A DNA stretch of 64,000 nt. Source: Acidimicrobiia bacterium (GTDB lineage: Bacteria; Actinomycetota; Acidimicrobiia; Acidimicrobiales; Aldehydirespiratoraceae). Shown piece after piece: positions 33,608-42,370 of this stretch. The number at the start of each line of letters is the position of its first letter. Position 1 is the first letter of the stretch. The position numbers and the translations under genes are program-made. The notes under the pieces are model-generated. The model had not been told where the DNA came from. It was given only the letters and a program-made list of their open reading frames with translations, and made no database searches. The stretch covers positions 554,802 to 618,801 of the forward strand of contig JAJEHD010000019.1 of assembly GCA_022819505.1 (NCBI GenBank), read 5' to 3'.

Positions 33608-34390
33608 CTACGGCCCCTGGTCGTCGGCCGGGCCGGGTACCGCGTGCGGCCCTAGCCGGGCGACCACGGCCGCCTCCATCTCGTCGATCAGGGCGTCGGC
33701 GGCCGCATCGGTGGCGGCCTTGGCCGATACCCGGACTCTGGTCTGGTTGTCGGTGAGCATGTAGGCCAGCGACGGGTTGGTGGAGTCGTTCAGATCGCCG
33801 AGCATCTCGGCCACCTGCGACTCACCCAGACCCACGGTCTGCAGCAGGCGGCTTCGCAGCACCGCCGGCTCGCCCACCAGGGCGCGGAGCCTTGGCATCA
33901 CCTCTGCGTCGAGCATGGCCACCATCTCCGAGGGGACCCCGGGCAGCGCGAAGAGGTGGACGCCGCCATGCTCCATGGCCGCGCCCAATGCCACCCCCAC
34001 CGAGTTGGGAAGCGGGTCGGCGCCCTCGGGATAGTCGGCCATGCGCAGGGCACTCTCGGTGACCGTGCCCCTCGCCTGGTGCACCCGGTCGCGGATGCGC
34101 CGCTCCTGGGCCGCGTCGCGCACGATGCCGACGCCCGCGAAGGCGCACAGAGCGTCGCGGGTCAGATCGTCGGGGGTGGGGCCCATGCCGCCGGTCAGCA
34201 CCACCGCGTCGGCCCGGGCTGCGGCGTCGGCGATGGCGGCGGTCAGGCGCGGCAAGTTGTCCCCCACGGTCGTCTGGTGATGGGCGTCGAGCCCAGCCGC
34301 GGCCAGTCGCTGGGCGATGGTGGCCGCGTTGGAGTTCACGATCTGGCCGAGCAGCAGCTCGGTCCCCACCGAGACCACCTCGACGATCAC
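33608..34390 (-). CDS. CinA-like N-terminal (molybdopterin-binding fold) protein
   Basis: 260 residues. VGTELLLGQIVNSN (8-21) and LTGGMGPTPDDLTRD are the CinA/MoaB-type MoCF motifs. The C-terminal PncC nicotinamide-nucleotide deamidase domain of full CinA is absent. Standalone CinA-N proteins hydrolyse ADP-ribose or related compounds; molybdopterin binding is a fold relationship and not proof. GTG start at 34390. It follows the FAH-family gene by 10 nt and convergently meets the amidohydrolase gene. Confidence 0.8.
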   Translation of the reverse strand: MIVEVVSVGTELLLGQIVNSNAATIAQRLAAAGLDAHHQTTVGDNLPRLTAAIADAAARADAVVLTGGMGPTPDDLTRDALCAFAGVGIVRDAAQERRIRDRVHQARGTVTESALRMADYPEGADPLPNSVGVALGAAMEHGGVHLFALPGVPSEMVAMLDAEVMPRLRALVGEPAVLRSRLLQTVGLGESQVAEMLGDLNDSTNPSLAYMLTDNQTRVRVSAKAATDAAADALIDEMEAAVVARLGPHAVPGPADDQGP

Positions 34391-34400
34391 GGGGCCTGTC

Positions 34401-35270
34401 TCACACGACGGGGTTCGTGAGGGTGCCGATGCCGTCGATCGACACCTCGACCGTGTCGCCGGGCCGGAGGTACACCGGGGGGTCGAAGCCGATGCCCACC
34501 CCCGACGGCGTGCCGGTGGCGATCACGTCCCCGGGCTGCAGACGCACCGCGGCCGAGATGGCCTCGATGAGGGTGGGTATGTCGAAGATCAGGTCACTGA
34601 TGGGAGCGTCCTGGCGGGATTCGCCGTTGACCGTGGTGCGCAGGCGGGCGGCGCCGATGTCGCCGATCTCGTCGGCGGTGACGATGCACGGTCCCATGGG
34701 GCAGAAGGTGGCCGCGCTCTTGCCGATGAAGAACTGCACGTGCTGGGCCTGGAGAGTCCGTGCGGTCACGTCGTTGACGACGGTGTAGCCGAAGACGTGG
34801 GCCATGGCGCCGGTGGCGGCGATACGGTGCCCGCCAGTGCCGATCACCACCCCCAGCTCGCCCTCGTAGTCGCTGGTGCCGGTGGGGTCCATGGACGTGT
34901 CGATGGCGTCGCCCGGCCCCACTATCGACGACACGGCCTTGGTGAAGATGATCGGATGGTCGGGGATCATCTTCTTCTCCGACGCGTCGAAGCCGCTGGC
35001 CGAGAACTCCTTGGCGTGGTCGTGGTAGTTGCGGCCCACCGCCATCACGTTGTTGCGGGGCATGATCGGCGCCAGCAGGCGCAACGAGCGCTCCGGCAGC
35101 ACCGGGCTCGATCCGAGTGCAGCCCGGATCGAGTCGAGGCCGGCCTCACCGGCCTCCACCACATCGAGCATGGTCTCACCCGCTGCTCCCGACACGTCCA
35201 CCACGGCCCCGTCGGCGGCCAGCACCCCGACCCGCGGCCCGGCCCCGTCGTCGAATGTCACCAGCTTCAT
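34401..35270 (-). CDS. Fumarylacetoacetate hydrolase (FAH) family protein
   Basis: 289 residues. The metal-binding acidic residues are E136 and E138 (DYEGELG) and D167 (NDVTAR), and GDVIATGTPSGVG lies near the C-terminus. The family hydrolyses C-C bonds of beta-diketo acids, decarboxylates oxaloacetate-like compounds or isomerises ring-fission products (HpcE type). This is a common terminal step of aromatic ring cleavage. It lies 35 nt after an Ldh2-type dehydrogenase gene in the same direction. Confidence 0.88.
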   Translation of the reverse strand: MKLVTFDDGAGPRVGVLAADGAVVDVSGAAGETMLDVVEAGEAGLDSIRAALGSSPVLPERSLRLLAPIMPRNNVMAVGRNYHDHAKEFSASGFDASEKKMIPDHPIIFTKAVSSIVGPGDAIDTSMDPTGTSDYEGELGVVIGTGGHRIAATGAMAHVFGYTVVNDVTARTLQAQHVQFFIGKSAATFCPMGPCIVTADEIGDIGAARLRTTVNGESRQDAPISDLIFDIPTLIEAISAAVRLQPGDVIATGTPSGVGIGFDPPVYLRPGDTVEVSIDGIGTLTNPVV

Positions 35271-35305
35271 GGATGAGCCACCTCTCCCGTTCGTCCTCTC
35301 CGAAA

Positions 35306-36358
35306 TCAGTCGGCCAGTTCGTCGACGCCCAGCCTGCGGGCGAGCGCTTGGAGTTCCTCCAGCAGCCGCGACGGCACCGCGATCCCGAGGGCCAGGTTCT
35401 CAGCCTCGAGCCGGGCGGCCTCGTCGCCGGGGAGCCTCAGCGGCCCGGGACGGTTCGAGCCCGAGCCGCGGAGTTCGGCCAGGTGCTCGGCGACGGCCGT
35501 GCCCGAGTCGTCGGGCCGGAACAGGTCGGGCCGCATAGCGAGCATGGCCTGCCCGGTGTTGGTGGGCGAGCCCAGGTCCGCGTTCTGATCGACGACGGAG
35601 CGGCCGAAGGCGGCTCCGTTGACCACGCCGGCCAGCAAGCCGATGGCAATGTTGAGCCCCGAGCCCTTGTAGCCGCCGATGGGCATCAGGAACCCGTCGT
35701 GAGCCCGGCCGGGGTCGGTGATGGGCTCGCCGTCGGCGTCGATCACCCAGCCGACCGGCATCTCCTGACCGGCCTGGGCGGCGACCTTGATGGTTCCGTG
35801 GGATGCAACCGTGGTGGCGATGTCGAGCTGGAAGGGCGGGCCGTCGCCGGCGGGCACAGCGATGGCGATCGGGTTGGTGCTCAGCAGCTTCTCGTTGCCT
35901 CCCCACGGCGGCATCGAGTTGGCGTTGCCCACCGCCATGTAGATCGAGATCAGGCCCTGGCGTGCGGCCATGGCTGGGTAGATCCCGGCGGCGCCGGCGT
36001 GATTGGAGTTGACGGTGCCCACCCAGGCCATGCCCATCTCGGTGGCTTTGGCGATGGCGATCTCGGCCGCGGTGGTCATCACCATCTGGCCCAGGCCGTT
36101 GTCACCGTCGACGAGGGCAGACGTAGGCCCCTCGGACACCACCGACACCTCGGGCCTCAGGTTGACGCTGCCGGCCTCGATGCGCCTCACGTAGAGCGGG
36201 ATGCGGATTAGGCCGTGGCCGGTGCGACCCCTCAGGTCGGCTTCCAGTAGGCGCTCCGCCGTTATTCGGGCGTGGTCCTCCATGACTCCGGTCGCCTGGA
36301 GGATCCCGGACGCGAACGCCCTTAGGGCATCGTGCTTGAACCGGCGCGTCTCAGTCAT
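35306..36358 (-). CDS. Ldh2-type malate/lactate/ureidoglycolate dehydrogenase family
   Basis: 350 residues of the non-Rossmann Ldh2 family (AllD, ComC, YlbC relatives). TGHGLIRIPLYV, NSNHAGAAGIYP and GYKGSGLNIAIG are typical, with H in NSNHAG at the active site. They reduce or oxidise 2-oxo/2-hydroxy acids with NAD(P). It is the first of three minus-strand genes (Ldh2, FAH, CinA-like) behind the palindrome at 36463, which is shared with the divergent enolase-superfamily gene. No strong Shine-Dalgarno is visible. Confidence 0.86.
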   Translation of the reverse strand: MTETRRFKHDALRAFASGILQATGVMEDHARITAERLLEADLRGRTGHGLIRIPLYVRRIEAGSVNLRPEVSVVSEGPTSALVDGDNGLGQMVMTTAAEIAIAKATEMGMAWVGTVNSNHAGAAGIYPAMAARQGLISIYMAVGNANSMPPWGGNEKLLSTNPIAIAVPAGDGPPFQLDIATTVASHGTIKVAAQAGQEMPVGWVIDADGEPITDPGRAHDGFLMPIGGYKGSGLNIAIGLLAGVVNGAAFGRSVVDQNADLGSPTNTGQAMLAMRPDLFRPDDSGTAVAEHLAELRGSGSNRPGPLRLPGDEAARLEAENLALGIAVPSRLLEELQALARRLGVDELAD

Positions 36359-36462
36359 CGCGGCCCGACACCCGGCGTCCAGCCCTTGATCAAGCGGGCC
36401 GGGTCGGGGCGGCCATCTGGGAGACGGTCTCGCCTCATGCGCACCTCCGTTTCGACATGCTG

Positions 36463-36481
36463 ATCATATATGTTGCATGAT
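36463..36481. promoter_or_regulatory. Putative regulon operator, site 7 (perfect consensus)
   Basis: ATCATATA-TGT-TGCATGAT fits the consensus ATCATRYA-N3-TRYATGAT exactly. It lies in the 198-nt gap between the Ldh2 gene and the divergent enolase-superfamily gene, 75 nt before the latter. Confidence 0.75.
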
Positions 36482-36556
36482 TGCGCGCTGTAGTCGGCGC
36501 CAAACGCACAATGCGCCTGCCGCAGGCCTGCTGACTCGGGCCGGGAGGGAGGACCA

Positions 36557-37630
36557 ATGCGAATAGTCAGCGTGGAGGCGGTGCCGATCACCGTGCGGCT
36601 TGCGAAGCCGATGGTGATGTCCCAGATCACCGTGGAGCGCTCCCACAACGTGCTGGCAAAGGTCACCGCCGATAACGGCCTCGTCGGATGGGGTGAGGGC
36701 GTGGAGGCCGTCAACCTGACCGGCGACACCCAGGGGGCCATCGCGTCGGCCATCGACTTCCTCGGCCCTCGCCTGGTGGGAGAAGACCCCCTCCGCCGCA
36801 CCGCCTTGTGGTGGGCCATGCGTCAGATGATCCAGGCGAACGACACCGCCATCGGCGCCATCGACATGGCCCTCCACGACCTTGCCGGCAAGCACTTCGG
36901 GGTTCCTGTGGTGGAGTTGCTCGGAGGCAGGGTCCGGGGATCTGTCCCCGCCCTCACCATCTTCGGCAGCGGCGACCCCGACGCGGACGTTGCCGCGGCC
37001 CGGTCCAAGCACGAGTCCGGGTTCCGATGGTTCAAGTTGAAGCTCGGCCTCGGGCCTGTCGACGCTGAGCTCGAGACGATGCGTCGAGTCCGCGAGGCCC
37101 TGCCCGCGGACTGCGTGCTCAGCGGCGACGCCAACCAGGGCTGGTCCGAGCCCGAGGCGGTCCGGTTCCTGCGAGCACTCGACGGCCTCGACGTCGGCTT
37201 CATCGAGCAGCCCATCGCCCAGGGCGACCACGCCGCCATGGTGAGGGTGGCCCGGGCCTCGCCTGTCCCGATCTGCGTCGACGAGAGCATCCACTCCCAC
37301 AACGACATCCTCAGCTTCGGGCGCACCGGCGTGGCCGGGGTGAGCCTCAAGCTGATCAAGCTGGGCGGCATCACCGGCGTGATGAGGGGCGCCACGTTGT
37401 GCGAGTCGCTGGGGCTGGAGGTGAACCTCGCCGGCAAGGTCGCCGAGTCGAGCGTCGCCGCCGCGGCCAACCTCCACTGCGCGGCGGCACTGCGGAAGCT
37501 GGGCTTCGGATGCAGCCCCGGCAACCAGGGGGCGAGCTCCGACGTGGCCTCGGCGCCACTGGTCGCCGTCAACGGCGAATACCCGGTGCCCTCAGGTCCC
37601 GGTCTCGGCGTGGACGTCGATCAGGTGTGA
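36557..37630 (+). CDS. Enolase superfamily, muconate-lactonising subgroup (copy 2)
   Basis: 357 residues, ATG with GGAGG upstream. Active-site residues: K160 and K162 (KLKLG), D191 (DANQGW), E217 (IEQP), D242 (CVDES) and K265 (LKLIK). This is the same two-lysine layout as the copy at 23602. The lid and specificity loops differ. Its stop overlaps the next gene's GTG start. In one operon with a beta-hydroxyacid dehydrogenase and an aldehyde dehydrogenase, so its product probably feeds hydroxy-acid and aldehyde oxidation. Confidence 0.86.
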   Translation: MRIVSVEAVPITVRLAKPMVMSQITVERSHNVLAKVTADNGLVGWGEGVEAVNLTGDTQGAIASAIDFLGPRLVGEDPLRRTALWWAMRQMIQANDTAIGAIDMALHDLAGKHFGVPVVELLGGRVRGSVPALTIFGSGDPDADVAAARSKHESGFRWFKLKLGLGPVDAELETMRRVREALPADCVLSGDANQGWSEPEAVRFLRALDGLDVGFIEQPIAQGDHAAMVRVARASPVPICVDESIHSHNDILSFGRTGVAGVSLKLIKLGGITGVMRGATLCESLGLEVNLAGKVAESSVAAAANLHCAAALRKLGFGCSPGNQGASSDVASAPLVAVNGEYPVPSGPGLGVDVDQV

Positions 37631-38499
37631 CGGCCGCGCCCATGAGAGTCGGGTTCGCGGGCCTGGGCCGGATGGGCCTGCCCATGGCCTGCCGTGTCGC
37701 CGCGGCCGGGCACGCGGTGGTCGGGTTCGACGTCTCACCCGAAGCCTCACACCGGGCCGCGGCGACCGGCCTGACCACGGTCGAGAGCATCGACGGGCTG
37801 GCGGGTTGCGAGGTAGTGTGCTCGTCGCTGCCCGGCAGTGGCCACGTGGAGGCGCTGTACTGCGACCGGGGTGGGCTCCTCGACGTGCTCGAGGCGCCCG
37901 CGGTGGCTGCCGACCTGTCGACGGTGTCGGTGGAGGCGAGCCGCCGGGTGGCCGACGAGGCCCGGCGGCGCTCGATCGGCTTCCTGGATGCGCCGGTGAG
38001 CGGCACGTCCATCCACGCCGAGGCCGGAACGCTCACGACGATGGTCGGCGGACCGCCGGAGGCGCTCAGCGCGGCACGAGGCGTGCTGGAGGCGTTCTCG
38101 GGCCGTGTCGAGCGTGTGGGCGACAACGGGTCGGGCCTGCTGCTCAAGCTCATCAGCAACCGGCTGCTCACCTCCTATCTGGGTGCCATTGCCGAGGCGG
38201 TAGTGGCCATGGAGCACACCGGTCTCGACGTCTCGCAGGGCATCGAGTTGCTCCGCGCCGGCGCCGCACCGCGCCAGCTCGACTACAAGGCCGAGCCGAT
38301 GGCGGCCCGGGACTTCGCCCCCATGTTCACCGTCGACCTGATGCGCAAGGACCTGCGGCTGGCCGACAAGGCCCTCGGCGCCGCCCGCATCGCGGGCGTC
38401 GCCCGGGCCGTCCTGGAGGAGACCGCGGCCGCGGGCCGCGGCTGCGAGGACCTGGGCGCGCTCATAACCACGGTAGAGCGCTACATGGACGCGTCATGA
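37627..38499 (+). CDS. 3-hydroxyisobutyrate dehydrogenase-family oxidoreductase (copy 2)
   Basis: 290 residues. GLGRMG (12-17), DAPVSG (121-126) and K174 with N178 (the catalytic NGSGLLLKLISN segment) are present. The GTG at 37627 overlaps the TGA of the enolase-superfamily gene; an in-frame ATG at 37642 is the alternative start, with no Shine-Dalgarno of its own. The stop overlaps the aldehyde dehydrogenase ATG. Coupled oxidation of a 3-hydroxy acid and then an aldehyde is plausible. Confidence 0.84.
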   Translation: MTAAPMRVGFAGLGRMGLPMACRVAAAGHAVVGFDVSPEASHRAAATGLTTVESIDGLAGCEVVCSSLPGSGHVEALYCDRGGLLDVLEAPAVAADLSTVSVEASRRVADEARRRSIGFLDAPVSGTSIHAEAGTLTTMVGGPPEALSAARGVLEAFSGRVERVGDNGSGLLLKLISNRLLTSYLGAIAEAVVAMEHTGLDVSQGIELLRAGAAPRQLDYKAEPMAARDFAPMFTVDLMRKDLRLADKALGAARIAGVARAVLEETAAAGRGCEDLGALITTVERYMDAS

Positions 38500-39983
38500 G
38501 CGCCCCGCGCCGGTTGGGACTGGCCGATCCCGCCCTGCTCCGGACCGACGGCTACATCGACGGGAGTTGGACGGCGTCGGAATCCGGCCGGCGGTTCGAC
38601 GTGGTCAACCCGGCCACCGGCGAAATGATCGCCGCGGTAGCCGACATGGGCGGGGCCGAGACCGGTCGAGCCGTCGCCGCGGCCGCCGCGGCCCTGCCCG
38701 CCTGGAGGGCGCTCACCGCCAAGCAGCGTTCCGTCCTGCTGCGACGCTGGTACGAGCTGATGGTGCAGAACGCCGCAGACCTCGGCGCAATCGTCACCGC
38801 CGAGATGGGCAAGCCGCTGGTCGAGGGAAGGGGCGAGATCCTGGCCGGGGCCGCCTACGTGGAGTGGTTCGCCGAGGAGGCCAAGCGGGCCTACGGCGAG
38901 ACCATCCCGACCCACGACCCGGCCATGCGCCTGGTGGTGATCAAGCAGCCGGTCGGGGTGGTGGCCGCCATCACGCCATGGAACTTCCCGTTCGCCACCA
39001 TCGCCCGCAAGGCCGCTCCCGCGCTGGCCGCGGGTTGCACAGTGGTGGCCAAGCCGGCCGAGGACACTCCACTGTCGGCTCTGGCCCTGGCCGAGCTTGC
39101 CGGGCGGGCCGGCCTGCCTGACGGGGTCTTCAACGTGGTGGCCGCCTCGGATCCCGCTCCGGTCGGCGCCGAGCTGACCGCCCACCCCGCAGTGAAGAAG
39201 ATCTCGTTCACGGGCAGCACCGAGGTGGGCAAGCTGCTGATGGGCCAGGCCGCCGGCACCGTCAAGAAGGTCGCCCTCGAGCTCGGCGGCAACGCCCCGC
39301 TGATCGTGTTCGACGATGCCGATGTGGACGCGGCCGTGGCCCAGGCCATCGTCTCGAAGTTCCGCAACGGCGGGCAGACCTGCGTCTGCGCCAACCGGAT
39401 CCTGGTACAGGCCGGCGTCTACGACGAGTTCGTGGACCGCTTCTGCGCCGCCGCGGCCGCATTGAACGTCGGGCCGGGCACCGACCCCGGCACCGACATC
39501 GGCCCGCTGATCAACAGCGAGGCGCTGGACAAGGTGCAGCGTCTGGTGGACGCGGCGGTGGCCGGCGGCGCCACCGCACGCCTAGGGGCCGCGGTCCATG
39601 CGCTCGGCGGCACCTTCTACGAGACCACGGTCCTGACCGGCGTCACCGGCGACATGGACATCGCGGCCGAGGAGGTGTTCGGCCCGGTGGCGTCGATCCT
39701 CCGGTTCGACACCGACGATGAGGCCGTGGCCGCGGCCAACGACACCCCCTACGGCCTGGCCGCCTACTTCTTCACCAAAGACCTGGCCCGGGCCTGGCAG
39801 GTGGGCGAGGCCCTCGAGTACGGCATGGTGGCTGTCAACTCCGGCCTGCTGATGACCGAGTTGGCCCCCTTCGGCGGGGTCAAGGAGTCCGGCATCGGCC
39901 GCGAGGGCGGCCGCGAGGGCCTCGAGGAGTTCCTGGAGACCAAGTACCTCGCCATGGGCGGCCTGGACGGAGCCGGCCGGTAG
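38496..39983 (+). CDS. Succinate-semialdehyde-type NAD(P) aldehyde dehydrogenase
   Basis: 495 residues. N163 (PWNFPF), E262 (LELGGN) and the nucleophile C296 (GGQTCVCAN) are intact. The second Cys two residues later and the GabD-like ends (EVFGPVASI, FGGVKESGIGREGG) point to the succinate-semialdehyde dehydrogenase branch. ATG overlaps the previous stop (ATGA). It oxidises a pathway aldehyde to the acid, probably a semialdehyde of the dehydrogenase product. Confidence 0.9.
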   Translation: MSAPRRLGLADPALLRTDGYIDGSWTASESGRRFDVVNPATGEMIAAVADMGGAETGRAVAAAAAALPAWRALTAKQRSVLLRRWYELMVQNAADLGAIVTAEMGKPLVEGRGEILAGAAYVEWFAEEAKRAYGETIPTHDPAMRLVVIKQPVGVVAAITPWNFPFATIARKAAPALAAGCTVVAKPAEDTPLSALALAELAGRAGLPDGVFNVVAASDPAPVGAELTAHPAVKKISFTGSTEVGKLLMGQAAGTVKKVALELGGNAPLIVFDDADVDAAVAQAIVSKFRNGGQTCVCANRILVQAGVYDEFVDRFCAAAAALNVGPGTDPGTDIGPLINSEALDKVQRLVDAAVAGGATARLGAAVHALGGTFYETTVLTGVTGDMDIAAEEVFGPVASILRFDTDDEAVAAANDTPYGLAAYFFTKDLARAWQVGEALEYGMVAVNSGLLMTELAPFGGVKESGIGREGGREGLEEFLETKYLAMGGLDGAGR

Positions 39984-40000
39984 GGCCCTAGGAGGGCGGG

Positions 40001-40753
40001 TCAGGCCATGAAGCGGCCACCGTTCACGGTGACCGTCTGGCCGGTCATGTAGGCGGCCTCGTCGGAGGCCAGGAACATCATCCAGTTGACGATCTCGCCG
40101 GTCGTGCCGTAGCGGCCGAGCGGGATGGAGGCCTCGGTGCGGGCCCGCTCGTCGGGGCCCCGGACCCCGCGGATCCGGTCGGTCATCACCGCGCTCGGCG
40201 CGATCGCGTTGGACGTGACACCGTCGGGAGCCAGCTCGTAGGCGAAGACCCGGCTGAGCGCCAGCACCCCGGCCTTCGCAGCGGCGTAGGCGGGGGAGGA
40301 CCGGTAGACCGCGGTCTGGCCCGCCAGCGACGACAGCGTGATGATGCGACCCGCCGGTGAGCGGCGTAGCAGGGGCATGGCCCGCCGGGTGCACAGGAAC
40401 ACGCCCTTGAGGTTCAGGTCGACGACTGCGTCCCACTCGCTGGTGGGCAGAGTCTCGGTGGTGTGCTGATGCCAGAACCCGCCCGCGTTGTTGATGAGGA
40501 CGTCGAGACGACCTGCGTCCTGCTCGATCCGGTCGAAGGTGGCCTCCACCGCCGCGGCGTCGGCGACGTCGCAGTGCAGGAAGCGGGCCCCGGCGCCGGC
40601 CGCGACCTCTGAGCCCCGCTCCTCGTCGATGTCGAGCCCGTACACCTCGGCGCCCGCGGACGTGAAGGCCTGCACCGCGGTGGCGCCCATCCCCGAGGCC
40701 GAGCCGGTGACGGCCACAACCCGTCCCGAGAAGTCCCAGGCAACGTTGGTCAT
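40001..40753 (-). CDS. Short-chain dehydrogenase/reductase (FabG-like)
   Basis: 250 residues. TGSASGMG (16-23) binds NAD(P), NNAG is at 88-91, and the catalytic set is S141/S142, Y156 and K160 (YAAAK). It ends in the usual TGQTVTVNGG segment. ATG at 40753, 5 nt after the aldehyde dehydrogenase stop, so both are in one operon. Substrate unknown; a secondary alcohol or cyclic diol would suit the neighbours. Confidence 0.88.
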   Translation of the reverse strand: MTNVAWDFSGRVVAVTGSASGMGATAVQAFTSAGAEVYGLDIDEERGSEVAAGAGARFLHCDVADAAAVEATFDRIEQDAGRLDVLINNAGGFWHQHTTETLPTSEWDAVVDLNLKGVFLCTRRAMPLLRRSPAGRIITLSSLAGQTAVYRSSPAYAAAKAGVLALSRVFAYELAPDGVTSNAIAPSAVMTDRIRGVRGPDERARTEASIPLGRYGTTGEIVNWMMFLASDEAAYMTGQTVTVNGGRFMA

Positions 40754-40758
40754 CGCGG

Positions 40759-42255
40759 TCAGTTGAGCCGGGTGTTGTCGCCCCGGTACCAGTCGACCGG
40801 GTCGGCGGCGGTACGCACCGTAACCGAACGGACGTGGGTGAACTCGTGGAACGACTCCCAGCCCCCCTCCCGGCCGGTTCCACTGTCGCGCACCCCTCCC
40901 CACGGCAACGACGGGTCGAGGCGGTGGTGGTCGTTGACCCAGACGATCCCGTGCTCCAGACCGTCGGCCACCCGGTGGGCCCGGGCCACGTCGGAGGTCC
41001 ACACCGACGATCCGAGCCCGTACACCGAGTCGTTGGCCAGAGCCAGCGCCTCGGCCTCGTCCCGGAACGGGATCACCACCACCACCGGCCCGAAGATCTC
41101 GTCCCGGGCGCAGGCCATGTCGTTGGTCACCCCGGTGAGCACGGTCGGCTCCACGTAGAAGCCGCTGCTCAGAGCGGGATCGGCCGGCACTCCCCCGCCG
41201 CACACGATCTTCGCACCGTCGCTGACGGCACCGGCGACGCAGTCGAGCACCCGCTGCCTGGCCTTCTCGCTGATGACCGGGCCGAGCTGGGTGGCGTCCT
41301 CGGCCGGATCCCCGATCCGGATCGAGCGGGCGATGGCGGCCAGCTGGTCGACGAAGGCGTCGTGGATGGAGGCCTCCACCAGCACCCGGCTGCCGCAGAT
41401 GCAGGTCTGACCCGCGGCGATGAACCCGCCGAAGGCCACTCCGGGGGCGGACACGGCCACCGGCTGGTCGGCGAACACCAGCACCGGCGTCTTGCCGCCC
41501 AGCTCGACGGTGACCTTGGCGAAGCGACCGGCGGCCGCAGCCGACACCGACCGGCCCGCGGCGGTGCCTCCGGTGAACACCACCTTGCCCACATCGGGAT
41601 GCTCGGCCAGCCGGGCGCCCACGACGGAGCCGATCCCGTTGACCACGTTGAGGACGCCCGGTGGCACCCCGGCCTCGGAGGCCAGGTCGGCCAGGCGCAT
41701 CGGCGTGAACGGGGTGAGCTCCGACGGCTTGACCACCACCGAGTTCCCGGTGGCCAGCGCAGGCGCGAGGCTCTTGGACGTGATCATCAGCGGATGGTTG
41801 AACGAGCTGAGGATGCCGACGGTGCCGATCGGGAAGCGGCTCGTGTAGGCGTGGTAGGGACCCGGCATGGGCGCGACCGAGGTGCGGTCGGCCACCAGCA
41901 GCGAGGCGTTGTAGCGGTACCAGCCCGAGAGTCTCGACACCTGGGCCCGGGTCTCGGCGATCGGCCGGCCGTTGTTGAGGGTCTCCAAGCGGAACAAGTC
42001 GTCGAGGTTGCGATCTATGGCGTCGGCGAGACGGTGCAACACCGCGGCCCGCGCCGCGATCGGCATGTGCCGCCACTGGCCGCACTCGAAGGCCTCTCTG
42101 GCCGCGGCCACCGCCCGGTCCACGTCGGCGGGCCCCGCCGACGCGGTGGTGCCGATGGTCTGACCGTTGGACGGATTGACGACATCGAGGGTCGCACCGC
42201 CGGCTGCGGCCACCTCCTCGCCGCCGATCAGCAGCCCCCGATACCGCTCTGTCAT
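40759..42255 (-). CDS. NAD-dependent aldehyde dehydrogenase (betaine-aldehyde / phenylacetaldehyde type)
   Basis: 498 residues. N153 (SFNHP), E251 (VELGGK) and the nucleophile C285 (GQTCICGSR) are present. It is only distantly related to the enzyme at 38496 and belongs to the general AldA-like group. ATG at 42255 with AGGATC upstream; the operator palindrome begins 7 nt away. Divergent from the FAD monooxygenase, and followed by the SDR gene. Confidence 0.88.
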   Translation of the reverse strand: MTERYRGLLIGGEEVAAAGGATLDVVNPSNGQTIGTTASAGPADVDRAVAAAREAFECGQWRHMPIAARAAVLHRLADAIDRNLDDLFRLETLNNGRPIAETRAQVSRLSGWYRYNASLLVADRTSVAPMPGPYHAYTSRFPIGTVGILSSFNHPLMITSKSLAPALATGNSVVVKPSELTPFTPMRLADLASEAGVPPGVLNVVNGIGSVVGARLAEHPDVGKVVFTGGTAAGRSVSAAAAGRFAKVTVELGGKTPVLVFADQPVAVSAPGVAFGGFIAAGQTCICGSRVLVEASIHDAFVDQLAAIARSIRIGDPAEDATQLGPVISEKARQRVLDCVAGAVSDGAKIVCGGGVPADPALSSGFYVEPTVLTGVTNDMACARDEIFGPVVVVIPFRDEAEALALANDSVYGLGSSVWTSDVARAHRVADGLEHGIVWVNDHHRLDPSLPWGGVRDSGTGREGGWESFHEFTHVRSVTVRTAADPVDWYRGDNTRLN

Positions 42256-42261
42256 CGCTTG

Positions 42262-42280
42262 ATCCTATAACATATATCTT
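42262..42280. promoter_or_regulatory. Putative regulon operator, site 8
   Basis: ATCCTATA-ACA-TATATCTT, one mismatch in the left half and two in the right. It starts 7 nt before the aldehyde dehydrogenase start on the minus strand, so it would overlap that gene's transcription start. The divergent FAD monooxygenase begins 90 nt away. Confidence 0.5.
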
Positions 42281-42370
42281 CTGCTCGGTCCCGGCCGGGG
42301 TGGCTGCCGAAGCGGTGTCCAACGGGGCAGTGCCACTAGTTTCTGCTCACGTGAGGAACCGGACAGGGCG